Counted from the first letter of the stretch, positions 19,343 to 28,256 are shown. The stretch is 64,000 nt of DNA from Candidatus Anaeroferrophillus wilburensis (GCA_016934315.1 JAFGSY010000020.1:1-64000); one strand, 5' to 3'. Numbers and translations are program-made. Notes: generated from the letters alone by a model not told the origin.

Positions 19343-19364
19343 AATTCACCACCTGGAACAGTCC

Positions 19365-19382
19365 GGTTGGCCGTCGCCAACC
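19365..19382 (-). promoter_or_regulatory. Hairpin close to the speE ribosome site
   Basis: GGTTGGC and GCCAACC form a perfect seven-pair stem with a four-base loop about 10 bases upstream of the speE AGGTGG site. It could influence translation or mark RNA processing. Confidence 0.45.
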
Positions 19383-19431
19383 AAGAACGTTTCTCCGTTA
19401 AATAGCTGTAATTGTCTGAAAACATCAGGGG

Positions 19432-19468
19432 TTAGGGATTGGCAGTGGTTTTGGCTGCCCTAAACCAC
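19432..19468 (-). promoter_or_regulatory. Mutually exclusive hairpins in the speE leader
   Basis: Bases 19445-19451 (GTGGTTT) can pair with 19462-19468 (AAACCAC). Alternatively TTAGG (19432-19436) plus GCAG (19442-19445) pair with CTGC (19555-type order, here 19455-19458) and CCTAA (19459-19463). The two folds use the same bases and cannot form together. This kind of alternative pairing is seen in attenuators and riboswitches; here it is only a reading of the sequence. Confidence 0.3.
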
Positions 19469-19617
19469 CTGGGTGATAATGCCTGGCAACGATCACCAAA
19501 GCCGGACAGCCGGTAGTAGCCCCGGCAGGAAGAGATGAAAGTCCAGACTCCGGCAGTTTGTCAACACCCACAATACCAATCGGGGACAAAACATTTTTGT
19601 TCTACGGCGACAACCTG

Positions 19618-20103
19618 CTACCTGTACCACAATACCACAGCGGCAAAGGCAGTACCAATATGCTCCACCGTATGCTGCACCGAGACGCTTGCTATCTTTT
19701 GAACCTGCTCACCGCGCATAGCCAAGCCCTCTTCAGCCATTTTGCGGACAATAGTTTCCACCTCTTCCCGATGACCACGGGAAGAATACTCCATAATCAG
19801 CCCGGGCTTGCTCTCATCCTCGGGGAAAGCGGCAGCCACCGCTGCCGAGATTTTCTCTCCGGGCAGCATTGACGAAATGGCCGCGTAAGCCACCGGCACC
19901 AGGGAGCCATAAGGAAGTTGTACCGGCTCCACCTGCAGTGACCGGGGAGGAACGATACTGCTCATCTTCACCAGATTGGTATTACCGATACCAGCAGCCA
20001 GCAGCGCCCCGTCGAATGAGTTCAACTGGCTGAAACCCTCTGAACTGCCCTGCACCAGAAAATGGATATTGGGGGTCTGACACAACATCTTCACATCCCT
20101 CAT
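19618..20103 (-). CDS. pdaD: Pyruvoyl-dependent arginine decarboxylase
   Basis: 161 residues. PdaD decarboxylates arginine to agmatine using a pyruvoyl group formed by self-cleavage at Ser-Ser in KMSSIVPP (about residues 46-53). FDGALLAAGIGNTNLVK and LPYGSLVPVAYA (about 64-75) are family signatures. The ATG at 20103 overlaps the speD stop (TGATG), so translation is coupled. It provides the substrate for speB two genes downstream. Confidence 0.93.
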   Translation of the reverse strand: MRDVKMLCQTPNIHFLVQGSSEGFSQLNSFDGALLAAGIGNTNLVKMSSIVPPRSLQVEPVQLPYGSLVPVAYAAISSMLPGEKISAAVAAAFPEDESKPGLIMEYSSRGHREEVETIVRKMAEEGLAMRGEQVQKIASVSVQHTVEHIGTAFAAVVLWYR

Positions 20104-20498
20104 CAAGCAACGGCCGTAGCCGGTTTATAGTGCAACTCGCCATCAATGCCTTTCAGCTCCCCCCGCATCAGCTCCTTGGTCGCCCAGTTGCCGGCGGCAA
20201 ACGCATCTTTTAGGATCTCATGGGCAATCCAGGGGTCAACCGTAGCACCACAGGTAAAAAGATCAACTGCCGCATACCCATACTCAGGCCAGGTGTGAAT
20301 CGCCAGGTGGGACTCGGCGATTACCACCACGCCGCTTACCCCGTGCGGCTGAAAGCGATGAAATACCGACTGGACAATGGTCGCCCCAGCCCGCCGGGCC
20401 GCTTCTTCCATCCATTTTTCAACCTGAGCGGTATCATCAAGCCGCTTGGGATCACAATCAAAGAACTCAACCAACAGGTGTCTTCCTAAAGCTTTCAT
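20103..20498 (-). CDS. speD: S-adenosylmethionine decarboxylase proenzyme
   Basis: 131 residues, the short prokaryotic pyruvoyl type. Cleavage occurs before Ser in [15 protein letters not shown] (about 58-72), giving the pyruvoyl beta/alpha subunits. DLFTCG (about 80-85) is also conserved. It makes decarboxylated AdoMet for SpeE. The start at 20498 has a strong GGGAGGGTGG site; five upstream codons in frame are not needed. The helix-turn-helix/cupin regulator lies upstream in the same direction. Confidence 0.95.
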   Translation of the reverse strand: MKALGRHLLVEFFDCDPKRLDDTAQVEKWMEEAARRAGATIVQSVFHRFQPHGVSGVVVIAESHLAIHTWPEYGYAAVDLFTCGATVDPWIAHEILKDAFAAGNWATKELMRGELKGIDGELHYKPATAVA

Positions 20499-20611
20499 AT
20501 TCCACCCTCCCAAACTTCCAGGACCTTACATGAGGTATAAGGACCGTCAACAATTGCAACCAATGACATCAGCCGCAACGCTATGTTTCCTACTACTACA
20601 CGGACAGCCCA

Positions 20612-21166
20612 TTAAAAAAAAGTCGGCGGTGACACTACCCAGAGAAACTGAGCCACCCGTGTTGAACTATTACTGATTTTATGCTGTTGATTAGCCGGAA
20701 AGAAGAAGCACTCATCCTTCCCCGCCGTATAGGTCTGCCCGAGCTCAAGGGTAATGCAAACCCTCCCTTTGAGCATAAAGCCAAACTCCTCTCCTTCGTG
20801 ACCACTATCTTCGATCCACTGGCCGGGCACCAAGGTGACCAGGGCAACATCAAACTTGTTTTCGTGGGCGCCGGCCATCAGCAACTGAATATCAGCCCCT
20901 TCATCACCCATGGTTTTCCGATCTGTTCTGCCAAACACAACCTGCTGGACATCATCATCGGCTTCCCGAAAGAAATCCGCCAGGCTGACCGAAAAAACAT
21001 CCAGAATATCTTTCAAAGTGGCGATGGAAGGGGATGCAAGATCACGTTCCAGCTGCGAAATAAAACCTTTGGTCAGGTCTGATCGACCAGCCAGTTCCTC
21101 CTGGGTCAAAGAATGGGATAAACGCAGTTTTTTTATTTTACTGCCGATATTCACTGTCAGAACCAA
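20612..21166 (-). CDS. Helix-turn-helix/cupin transcriptional regulator (polyamine type)
   Basis: 184 residues. An XRE-type helix-turn-helix (IGSKIKKLRLSHSLTQEELAGRSDLTKGFIS..., about 7-60) is joined to a cupin sensor domain (about 105-184; HEGEEFGFMLKGRV, FFFPANQQHKISN). The same architecture is found in PuuR-like regulators. Its position beside speD, pdaD, speE and speB suggests it senses a polyamine or AdoMet-derived ligand, by inference. The start is TTG (21166) or GTG (21154), neither with a strong site. Its promoter contains repeated GTGAAAAA motifs. Confidence 0.85.
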   Translation of the reverse strand: MVLTVNIGSKIKKLRLSHSLTQEELAGRSDLTKGFISQLERDLASPSIATLKDILDVFSVSLADFFREADDDVQQVVFGRTDRKTMGDEGADIQLLMAGAHENKFDVALVTLVPGQWIEDSGHEGEEFGFMLKGRVCITLELGQTYTAGKDECFFFPANQQHKISNSSTRVAQFLWVVSPPTFF

Positions 21167-21229
21167 CGCCTGGAAGCCACAATGTTTATTAACAATTAGT
21201 TTAGCAATACAATACCTGATAGGCCGCGA

Positions 21230-21281
21230 ACATTAGTCCTTTTTCACTCGTCTGTCAATAGTTTTTTCACTCCTTTTTCAC
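21230..21281 (-). promoter_or_regulatory. Regulator promoter with three GTGAAAAA direct repeats
   Basis: On the minus strand TTGACA (21253-21258) and TAATGT (21230-21235) have a 17-base spacer. GTGAAAAA occurs at 21240-21247 (in the spacer), 21263-21270 and 21274-21281 (upstream of -35). Starts are 23 and 11 bases apart, close to whole helical turns. The two outer copies share 11 bases, AGTGAAAAAGG. This looks like an operator for a protein that also covers the promoter, perhaps the regulator itself. Confidence 0.6.
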
Positions 21282-21402
21282 TTCCCGCCAGGGGTTCGCT
21301 GCTCTTGAGGACAACTCCGAACTGCAGTCATCGACAAAGCCAAAACAAGCCGACACATCAGGTTCGTCGGACAGGATGCTTCCCCGCCAATCATACACAA
21401 AA

Positions 21403-21434
21403 AAGGCGCGCCGGAAATCTTTCCGGCGCGCCTT
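21403..21434 (-). terminator. Terminator of the chemoreceptor gene
   Basis: A 13-15 pair stem of AAGGCGCGCCGG against CCGGCGCGCCTT with a short AAATCTT-type loop, followed on the minus strand by TTTTTTGTG. It is one of the strongest hairpins in the window. Confidence 0.9.
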
Positions 21435-21466
21435 GGGCACCAAACACCTACAGATGGAACAACGAG

Positions 21467-23131
21467 CTAAAATTCACTCAAGGTCTGATCGTCATTATCG
21501 TCCAGGGGGATGATGTCCTCCGGACTGACCTCCTGGCGAATACTTTTTTTGACCGGCATTGTTTTTTTTCTTGCCGACACCATTGCAATGCCGGCTGCCG
21601 ATGGTTTTGGCAGGCCACTTTTTTTCGCTTGGCTGACATTGCCCCTATTCCCCATCCCGAGAACCTGAACCAGCTGCGTTACCATCCCATCAACGGTATC
21701 GATCTGACTTTTCAACTCCATAATCGATGCCGCCGACTCTTCGGCATTGGCGGCATTTTCCTGGGTTATCTTATCCATCTGCCCGACAACGGTACTAATC
21801 TGGCCAAGTCCCTGGGACTGTTCATCGGAGGCAGCCGCAACCTCGGCAACCAGGTCTTTCACCTTTTTAATGGCACTATTGATCTCCTCGAATGACGCTG
21901 CCACCCGCTCGGACAACTCAACCCCCCGCACCGAACTGGCCACTGATCGATCGATCAGTTCAGTGGTGTTCTTGGCGGCCTCAGCACTGCGATGGGCCAG
22001 GTTGCGCACTTCATCGGCAACCACGGCAAACCCCGCCCCTGCCTCCCCGGCCCGGGCCGCCTCTACCGCGGCATTCAACGACAAGAGATTGGTCTGGAAG
22101 GCAATTTCATCAATGGTTTTAATGATTTTTGCTGTTTTCTCGGAGGAATCGCGGATTTCATGCACCGCCCGGAGCATCTCCTCCATGTTGCTGGCGCCCT
22201 CTTGAACAACCGCCTCAGCCTGCTGGGCAAGACTGTCTGCCTGTTTGGTGTTATCGGCATTCTGTCGGGTCATGCTGCCAATCTCCTCCAGTGAAGAGGA
22301 GGTCTCCTCCAGCGATGCCGCCTGGTTCGATGCCCCGTCCGCCAGGTTCTGGCTGCCGGCGGCAATCTGGTTTGCGGCCCCGGCGATCTGGGCGGCGGCA
22401 TCAGAGATACCACCGGTAACCACGTTCACCTGCTTGGTGATGCTTTGCGCCAAACCATAGGCCAGAATGAAACCAAACAATATTCCCAAAGCGACAAGAC
22501 CGGCCAGCAACAACAGGAATGATTTGATCGAAGCATTGATCTCCCGATTCCGGGCGGCCACTGCGGCATCAATATCGTCAACATAAAGACCAGTACCGAC
22601 AATCCAGCCCCACTTGGGATACAGTTTGACATAGGAAATTTTTTTAACCGGCTCGTCATGCCCCGGTTTGGGCCAGAAATACTCGACAAATCCAGCTCCA
22701 TCCTGTTTGGCAACCCGGACAAATTCATTGAACAGGTAGGTACCATGAGGATCTTTCATCTGGCTGAGATCTTTACCGTTCAACGTCGGATTGATGGGGT
22801 GCATAACCATCGTGGGACCCAGATCATTAATCCAGAAATAGCCATCGCCATTCTCGCCATAGCGGATATTTTTAAAAATATCCTTGACCTGTCCCTGCTC
22901 CACCATCATAAAATCCTCGCTGTCGGAAACGATGGAGTCAAACGTTCCCCAGGCAATTCTGGTCATCTCCTCCAGCATGTTCTGCCGCTCAGCCAGCAGG
23001 TCATCATGGTACTTCGCTAAAATGGCGCCCTTCATTCTGACTGTATTGTAGACCGACAAACCGCTGACCGCAAAAGCCGTCATAAACCCCATAACCATGG
23101 CAAGCACGATAATCTTAACCTTCAAACTCAC
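21467..23131 (-). CDS. Methyl-accepting chemotaxis protein with extracytoplasmic Cache domain
   Basis: About 554 residues. A membrane segment (about 5-25) is followed by a single-Cache sensor region ([19 protein letters not shown], then [22 protein letters not shown]), a second membrane segment (about 185-208), and a cytoplasmic signalling hairpin whose tip is [22 protein letters not shown] split across methylation helices. The last residues DQTLSEF may be a tether for CheR/CheB. The GTG at 23131 has GGGGGAGG six bases upstream. A sigma-28-like promoter lies upstream. The ligand is unknown; related domains sense small organic acids. Confidence 0.93.
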   Translation of the reverse strand: MSLKVKIIVLAMVMGFMTAFAVSGLSVYNTVRMKGAILAKYHDDLLAERQNMLEEMTRIAWGTFDSIVSDSEDFMMVEQGQVKDIFKNIRYGENGDGYFWINDLGPTMVMHPINPTLNGKDLSQMKDPHGTYLFNEFVRVAKQDGAGFVEYFWPKPGHDEPVKKISYVKLYPKWGWIVGTGLYVDDIDAAVAARNREINASIKSFLLLLAGLVALGILFGFILAYGLAQSITKQVNVVTGGISDAAAQIAGAANQIAAGSQNLADGASNQAASLEETSSSLEEIGSMTRQNADNTKQADSLAQQAEAVVQEGASNMEEMLRAVHEIRDSSEKTAKIIKTIDEIAFQTNLLSLNAAVEAARAGEAGAGFAVVADEVRNLAHRSAEAAKNTTELIDRSVASSVRGVELSERVAASFEEINSAIKKVKDLVAEVAAASDEQSQGLGQISTVVGQMDKITQENAANAEESAASIMELKSQIDTVDGMVTQLVQVLGMGNRGNVSQAKKSGLPKPSAAGIAMVSARKKTMPVKKSIRQEVSPEDIIPLDDNDDQTLSEF

Positions 23132-23195
23132 GATAAACCTCCCCCCGTAAACCTTGCTGTATATCAATAGTGATTAACATATATAAGTTAACCAA

Positions 23196-23223
23196 TATTC
23201 GGCAGGCAGAGATAAAAACTTTA
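23196..23223 (-). promoter_or_regulatory. Sigma-28-like promoter of the chemoreceptor gene
   Basis: Minus strand TAAAGTTT (23216-23223) and GCCGAATA (23196-23203), 12 bases apart, closely match the flagellar/chemotaxis consensus TAAAGTTT and GCCGATAA (usual spacing 11). It sits about 65 bases before the GTG start. Confidence 0.7.
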
Positions 23224-23323
23224 CCTAATTTTATCCGGCCGCAAGACATTGCCACCTGCTACAAAATCCCGCTCAACAACCTTGGCCAACCACAGTCACC
23301 CGCGCTTATCACCTTATTTTTCG

Positions 23324-23352
23324 TTGTTTTTCAAGGCGCTTTCTGTTATAGA
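23324..23352 (+). promoter_or_regulatory. Promoter of mgtE
   Basis: TTGTTT (23324-23329) and TATAGA (23347-23352) with 17-base spacing, about 40 bases before the mgtE start. I see no magnesium riboswitch in the short leader. Confidence 0.5.
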
Positions 23353-23390
23353 CAGGCACACTTATTGACCGTACCAGGGAGCCCGGCGTC

Positions 23391-24758
23391 GTGGATCAGG
23401 CGAAAATAAAAAACAGCATCATGGTTGACACCTTCAGGAAGCTGATCCACCGTGAAGCCTGGCATAATGTCAATAAGATCATCAGCAAGCTGTATCCCGC
23501 CGACATTGCTCATTGCATGCGTTTTCTCAGTGATGATGAGCAGTACCTGCTGTTCACCCGCATTACCGACACCGACAAAGCCGCTGAAACCATCAGCGAA
23601 TTGGACATTTCAGTAGCCAACGATATTCTCACCAGGCTGCCGGAAGAAAAAACAATCCGCATTCTCAAAGCCATGTCCGACGATGACAAAGCGGACATCC
23701 TGGCCCACCTGCCGGAAGAGATATCCCAGCAACTCCTGGGAAAGTTGGGAGTTGAAGAATCGCAGGAGATCGAAACCCTGCTGAGCTACCGGGATGACAC
23801 TGCCGGCGGCATCATGACCACCGAGTTCTTCGCCCTTCCTGAGGATCTCAATGTTGCCGAAGCAATTGGCGCCATCCGCAAACGGGGGGATGAGGCGGAA
23901 ACGGTTTTCTATATCTATGTGGTGGACCAGCGGGAACACCTGGTGGGCATTGTCTCTCTGCGCAAACTGATCCTCTCCCAACCGGACATCAAGCTCCAGC
24001 AGATCATGAACAGCAATGTTGTCAAGGTTACTGTTGCCACTGACCAGGAACTGGTGGCCCAGCTGGTGGAAAAATACAATATTCTGGCCATTCCCGTGGT
24101 TGACGATGAAAACAAGCTGGTAGGGATTGTCACGGTTGACGACATCATTGATGTTATCCGTCAGGAAGCAACGGAAGATATCTACCGCATGGCCGGCACC
24201 GATTCAACTGAAATCGTCTATGCCGACGATGTCTGGAAAATCGCCCGCATCCGGCTTCCCTGGCTGCTGACCACCCTCCTGGGTGGCGTTGTAACCGGCT
24301 ATTTCATGTGGCTGTTTAAAGCTACGCTGCACCAGATTCTTGCCCTGGTAACTTTTGTCCCGGTAATCACCGGGATGGGCGGTAATGTGGGGACCCAATC
24401 GTCACTGATCATCGTTCGCGGTCTGGCTACCGGCCGCATTACCCTTGACAATCTGGGACAGACAATCTGGCGAGAAGCCCGCACCGGCATTGTTATGGGC
24501 ATTATCTGCGGGATGGTGGTGGGCATCGTCGCCTACCTCTGGCATCGGGAATTGATTCTCGGTCTGGTGGTGGCGGTGGCCATGTCCTCATCCATGACCA
24601 TTGCCGCCATGATGGGGGCCCTGGCTCCAACGGTCTTCCATCGATTGCGCATCGATCCGGCCATTGCCTCCGGACCTTTTGTCACCACCAGCAATGACAT
24701 TATCGGTATTCTGGTCTATATGGGCACCGCCACCATGATCCTGCGTTTTGTTCCCTGA
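23391..24758 (+). CDS. mgtE: Magnesium transporter MgtE
   Basis: 455 residues. The N-terminal superhelical domain (about 10-135; repeated DIL-RLPEE patterns) and two CBS domains (about 140-265; FYIYVVDQREHLVGIVSLRKL, AIPVVDDENKLVGIVTVDDI) precede five membrane helices. TFVPVITGMGGNVGTQSS (about 323-340) is the family pore region. The start codon is GTG with AGGGAG upstream. It is an inner-membrane Mg channel gated by Mg binding to the cytoplasmic domains. Confidence 0.94.
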   Translation: MDQAKIKNSIMVDTFRKLIHREAWHNVNKIISKLYPADIAHCMRFLSDDEQYLLFTRITDTDKAAETISELDISVANDILTRLPEEKTIRILKAMSDDDKADILAHLPEEISQQLLGKLGVEESQEIETLLSYRDDTAGGIMTTEFFALPEDLNVAEAIGAIRKRGDEAETVFYIYVVDQREHLVGIVSLRKLILSQPDIKLQQIMNSNVVKVTVATDQELVAQLVEKYNILAIPVVDDENKLVGIVTVDDIIDVIRQEATEDIYRMAGTDSTEIVYADDVWKIARIRLPWLLTTLLGGVVTGYFMWLFKATLHQILALVTFVPVITGMGGNVGTQSSLIIVRGLATGRITLDNLGQTIWREARTGIVMGIICGMVVGIVAYLWHRELILGLVVAVAMSSSMTIAAMMGALAPTVFHRLRIDPAIASGPFVTTSNDIIGILVYMGTATMILRFVP

Positions 24759-24791
24759 ACCATATAATCACCTGTTTCAACCAGAAACCCT

Positions 24792-25640
24792 ATGCCGACT
24801 ATCAGCGACCAGGCTTTTATTATCCATAAAACACCGTATGGCGAAAGCGATCTCCTCATCACCCTTTTCACCCTGGGGCAGGGCAGGATAACCGCCATCG
24901 GCAAAGGGGCAAAACGAAGCCGCAAACGCTTTTCCGGACGGTTGGAGCTCTTCTCAAATATTCGCTTCAACGGCTTCGCCAAACCAAATCAGACCTTGGT
25001 GCGGCTTGATGAATGTGAGCTGCTGAACCCCTATCGGGCTATCCAACACCAGCAAGCCACCTTCTTTGCTGGCTGCTATTTTCTCGAAATCGTTAACCGC
25101 TGCTGTCCTGAACAGCAGGCTAACCGGGATATTTTTATTCTTTTGCACGAGTTGTTTGATTTTTTAAACACCCCGGCAAACCGCAATTTTGCCTGTCAAA
25201 TTCGGCTGTTTGAGTTGCAGATCGTTGCTCTGCTTGGTTTTGCCCCCTCACTGCACCAATGTCTTGACTGCGGCCTGGCTGCCCCTGCGCAGCCATTTTT
25301 CGATCCTGGAGCCGGCGGCCTGTTATGCAACACCTGCCGGCACCGGCATCCTGGAGCATTTCCCATCAGCCGCGGCACCATTGCCATCCTCAATAAGTCT
25401 CTTGAGGTTGACCGAACGTTGCGAAAAAAATTGAATTTCACACCCCAGGTTATGGAGGAAACCGCCCGCCTGTGCCGCACGCTGCTCCACTGGCATACCG
25501 GTCGGCAATTCAAAAGTCTTAAATATGTTGATCGTGCAGATCCGCTGGCACAGGAATGCCAGGCGGTCAGACCCCCATCGGCAACCAACGAAAAGCTGAA
25601 GCACTTGCAAAAACCAAAAAACTGCATTACAGGAAGATAA
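24792..25640 (+). CDS. recO: DNA repair protein RecO
   Basis: 282 residues. The N-terminal OB fold (about 1-80; FIIHKTPYGESDLLITLFT, GKGAKRSRKRFSG) and a zinc site of four cysteines (CLDCG about 158 and CNTCR about 179) mark RecO. It loads RecA onto SSB-coated DNA with RecR. The C-terminal 40 residues are rich in Lys and Pro and look disordered. It is followed by glyQ after 101 bases, a frequent gene pair in this group. Confidence 0.92.
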   Translation: MPTISDQAFIIHKTPYGESDLLITLFTLGQGRITAIGKGAKRSRKRFSGRLELFSNIRFNGFAKPNQTLVRLDECELLNPYRAIQHQQATFFAGCYFLEIVNRCCPEQQANRDIFILLHELFDFLNTPANRNFACQIRLFELQIVALLGFAPSLHQCLDCGLAAPAQPFFDPGAGGLLCNTCRHRHPGAFPISRGTIAILNKSLEVDRTLRKKLNFTPQVMEETARLCRTLLHWHTGRQFKSLKYVDRADPLAQECQAVRPPSATNEKLKHLQKPKNCITGR

Positions 25641-25741
25641 AAAGCTGCCCATAACCCGGCAGCGGCATCTGGCGATGTCGCCCCTGAAACAGTCCGGTTA
25701 AAAAAAGTAACAACACTACCGGACAACCATGGAGAGCAAAG

Positions 25742-26614
25742 ATGAATTTTCAAGATGTTATTCTCAACCTGGAAAAATATTGGGCCGCCAAAGGCTGCAT
25801 ACTGCAACAACCCTACGACCTGGAAGTGGGGGCTGGCACCTTTAACCCGGCAACCTTTTTGCGGTCATTAGGACCTGAGCCGTACAACGTCGCCTATGTG
25901 GAACCTTCCCGACGGCCGACCGACGGCCGCTACGGTGAAAACCCCAACCGGCTGCAGCATTACTACCAATATCAGGTAATCCTGAAGCCTTCCCCCATTG
26001 ACATCCAGGATCTCTACCTGGACAGCCTGAAAGCGCTGGGCATCGACCCTCTGGCCCATGACATCCGTTTTGTTGAAGATGATTGGGAATCACCAACCCT
26101 GGGCGCGTGGGGGTTGGGCTGGGAAGTATGGCTGGACGGCATGGAAATCACCCAGTTTACCTATTTTCAGCAGGTAGGGGGCTTTGACCTGAAACCGATT
26201 TCCGGCGAGATCACTTACGGGTTGGAACGCATCGCCATGTATTTGCAGGGGGTTGACAACGTTTACGACCTGAAGTGGAATGATACCATCACCTATGGTC
26301 AGGTACACCACCAGGGTGAGGTTGAATGGTCACGCTATAATTTTGAAGAGGCAGATGTGGATATGCTGCTCAGACTGTTTGACATGTTCGAAGCTGAAGG
26401 GATACGCCTGGCGGCTAAAAACCTGGTGCTGCCGCTCTATGACTGCTGCCTGAAATGTTCCCATGCCTTTAATATGCTTGATGCCCGGGGAGCCATCTCC
26501 GTTACTGAACGCACCAGTTATATCGGCAGGGTTCGCAACTTGGCCAAGCTTTCGGCAGAAAACTATCTCAAGCAGCGGGACGAGATGGGATTTCCGTTGC
26601 TGAAGAAGGACTAA
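25742..26614 (+). CDS. glyQ: Glycyl-tRNA synthetase alpha subunit
   Basis: 290 residues, complete. The N terminus [17 protein letters not shown], the [16 protein letters not shown] segment (about 31-46) and [19 protein letters not shown] (about 50-68) are diagnostic of the alpha chain of the alpha2-beta2 enzyme. The beta-chain gene glyS, which normally follows directly, is absent: the next gene is mltA on the opposite strand. So glyS must lie elsewhere. GGAGAG lies upstream of the ATG. Confidence 0.95.
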   Translation: MNFQDVILNLEKYWAAKGCILQQPYDLEVGAGTFNPATFLRSLGPEPYNVAYVEPSRRPTDGRYGENPNRLQHYYQYQVILKPSPIDIQDLYLDSLKALGIDPLAHDIRFVEDDWESPTLGAWGLGWEVWLDGMEITQFTYFQQVGGFDLKPISGEITYGLERIAMYLQGVDNVYDLKWNDTITYGQVHHQGEVEWSRYNFEEADVDMLLRLFDMFEAEGIRLAAKNLVLPLYDCCLKCSHAFNMLDARGAISVTERTSYIGRVRNLAKLSAENYLKQRDEMGFPLLKKD

Positions 26615-26630
26615 CCGTTCATTTTTTCAG

Positions 26631-26700
26631 CCACAGACACACTCGGACACAGGTTTTGCAAATAATGAACTCCTGTTTTTGAGTCAGTGTGGTTCTGTGC
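26631..26700. repeat. Imperfect inverted repeat between glyQ and mltA
   Basis: CACAG, CACACT and CAGG (26632-26653) are mirrored by CCTG, AGTGTG and CTGTG (26672-26699), giving a hairpin of about 70 bases at the tail-to-tail junction of glyQ and mltA. There is no T run, so it is more like a small palindromic repeat element than a terminator. I see no second copy in this window. Confidence 0.45.
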
Positions 26701-26712
26701 CCCATAACAATC

Positions 26713-28002
26713 TCACCTGGGAGCCAGGAAAAACAGCCTCCCGGACTGTTTCATCACCCCGGCCACCTGTGCCGCTTCCCGGCCGAAACCACAGAAAAGA
26801 TCCACCCGCCGATTGCCGGCAATCGCTCCGCCGGTATCCTGGTTGATCACCAGCCGGCCGACCGGTTGCCACTGGCGCACCGTACCATCTGCGGCAAATT
26901 CCGGTTTTTCAGCAAGCAGGTACGCCAAACCGCCGGCCGGGAAAAGATTCTTGTCGGTGGCAATGCTACGGCCGGCAGTGAGGGGTACCTGCCAGCACCC
27001 CAAGGCATCAGCACCAGCCAACGACCGAAAAAAAACATAACTGGGATTACTGGTCAAAATTTCAGCCGCCAAATCCGGATGATCGAGGAGGAATGCCCGA
27101 ATTGCGGGCATGGTCACCGCCTCCCGTTCCAGGTACCCCTGGCGAATCAGCCAGGCACCAATGCTGCGATATGGCCAGCCATTGGCCCCGGCGTAGCCAA
27201 CCATCAGCTCTCCCCCTTCAGCCAGGCTGATCCTGCCGGATCCCTGAATATGAAGAAAAAAACGTTCAATATCGTCATCAACCCAGACCAGTTCCAAACC
27301 ATGACCGGCCAGCGCCTGGCCATAGTCTATCTCCTCCCGGGAAAAATAGGGGACAAGAATCCGCTCCGGGGTCAACCGGCCAACCAGGGAAGGCAGCGGC
27401 ACTTTCCGGCCGGTCAGGCGCATCAGCCAGCGGATAGCCAACGACGTTCGCTGTAAACGGCTCCAGAGATCAAAATCATTCAGGGAAATACGCACCAGAT
27501 CGGCTGGCCGCCGGTATAAAGGGTAGCAAAACCGCTCATCTGGCTGGCGGGACCCTTGGAGATGGGGAACATAGTAGCCGGTCACCAGGACGTTTCCCTG
27601 CCGGCGCCAATCCGCAGCGGCCTCGAAGACCTGGAAATTATCCCGCAGATAACCATCCAACTGGACGGCGGAAATTGGCTGATCGATCCGTTCACGAAAC
27701 CGTTGCTGGCTGGCAAGCAGTCGACCGACGGTAGATATCTGCAGACCAAAGGAAACCTGCTCCGCCGGGTCGCGGCCAGCGAGAAAAGCAATATTGCGAT
27801 CCAAAACCTGCCGTAGCGAACCAAGCGGCAGATCATCGGCAAAATGGGGCCAGGCCTGTTCAGGGATCTTGGTCATGGCATAACGCCGGTCAGTTGCCGA
27901 CCGCTGGTTGAGCCATAGCGACCAGATGCCCAGGAGACCGGCAAGCAGCAGGCAGCCGGCCAGGAAAAACCAGAACCGACACCAGGGTTTTAGCTGTTGC
28001 AT
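26713..28002 (-). CDS. mltA: Membrane-bound lytic murein transglycosylase A
   Basis: 429 residues. An N-terminal membrane anchor (about 9-32) precedes the MltA domain: VLVTGYYVPHLQGS (about 138-151), PYFSREEIDYG, FFLHIQGSGRI (about 247-257), and the C-terminal 3D domain with the catalytic Asp in VINQDTGGAIAGNRRVDLF (about 385-403). It cleaves peptidoglycan to 1,6-anhydro products. There is no classic lipobox, so it is probably anchored by the N-terminal helix. Confidence 0.93.
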   Translation of the reverse strand: MQQLKPWCRFWFFLAGCLLLAGLLGIWSLWLNQRSATDRRYAMTKIPEQAWPHFADDLPLGSLRQVLDRNIAFLAGRDPAEQVSFGLQISTVGRLLASQQRFRERIDQPISAVQLDGYLRDNFQVFEAAADWRRQGNVLVTGYYVPHLQGSRQPDERFCYPLYRRPADLVRISLNDFDLWSRLQRTSLAIRWLMRLTGRKVPLPSLVGRLTPERILVPYFSREEIDYGQALAGHGLELVWVDDDIERFFLHIQGSGRISLAEGGELMVGYAGANGWPYRSIGAWLIRQGYLEREAVTMPAIRAFLLDHPDLAAEILTSNPSYVFFRSLAGADALGCWQVPLTAGRSIATDKNLFPAGGLAYLLAEKPEFAADGTVRQWQPVGRLVINQDTGGAIAGNRRVDLFCGFGREAAQVAGVMKQSGRLFFLAPR

Positions 28003-28161
28003 ACTCCTCCGGCGCCCTGGCCACCATCATCGTTGTCGCCAACCTTATTGCTGCCTTTAAGCACCTGCAACTCCTTAACTTTTCTGTAAAACTGTCGATA
28101 TCCTCTGTGTGTACCATGAATCAACATGCCGGTCAAACCGTCATTGCAACCGGGAGATTTC

Positions 28162-28191
28162 TTGATTTTACCAGCATGACTATGGTAAATT
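28162..28191 (+). promoter_or_regulatory. clpS promoter overlapped by a palindromic operator
   Basis: TTGATT (28162-28167) and GTAAAT (28185-28190) with 17-base spacing form a promoter. Across it lie inverted half-sites ATTTTACCA (28165-28173) and TGGTAAATT (28183-28191), nine bases apart and differing at one position. A repressor dimer here would block RNA polymerase. The regulator is not identified. Confidence 0.5.
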
Positions 28192-28256
28192 GGTGATAAA
28201 AGACAACGCTCCATTGAGATAGAAACCATTTATCTGATCAGCTTGGGAAAATAGCG

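Larger units (their letters stand above)
19343..19617 (-). other. Leader region between pdaD and speE
   Basis: 275 bases without a gene although the flanking genes are in one direction. It contains a possible -35 TTGACA (19559-19564, minus) with only a weak -10, further repeats GGTGAT/ATCACC and GCCGG/CCGGC, the alternative hairpins and the ribosome-site hairpin listed separately. Confidence 0.45.

Noticed and set aside
19343-19617. Cobalamin, RNase P or guanidine riboswitch reading of the speE leader
   Set aside because: Short stretches look similar (for example GATGAAAGTCC), but none of the conserved boxes or helices of those RNAs can be completed on either strand.
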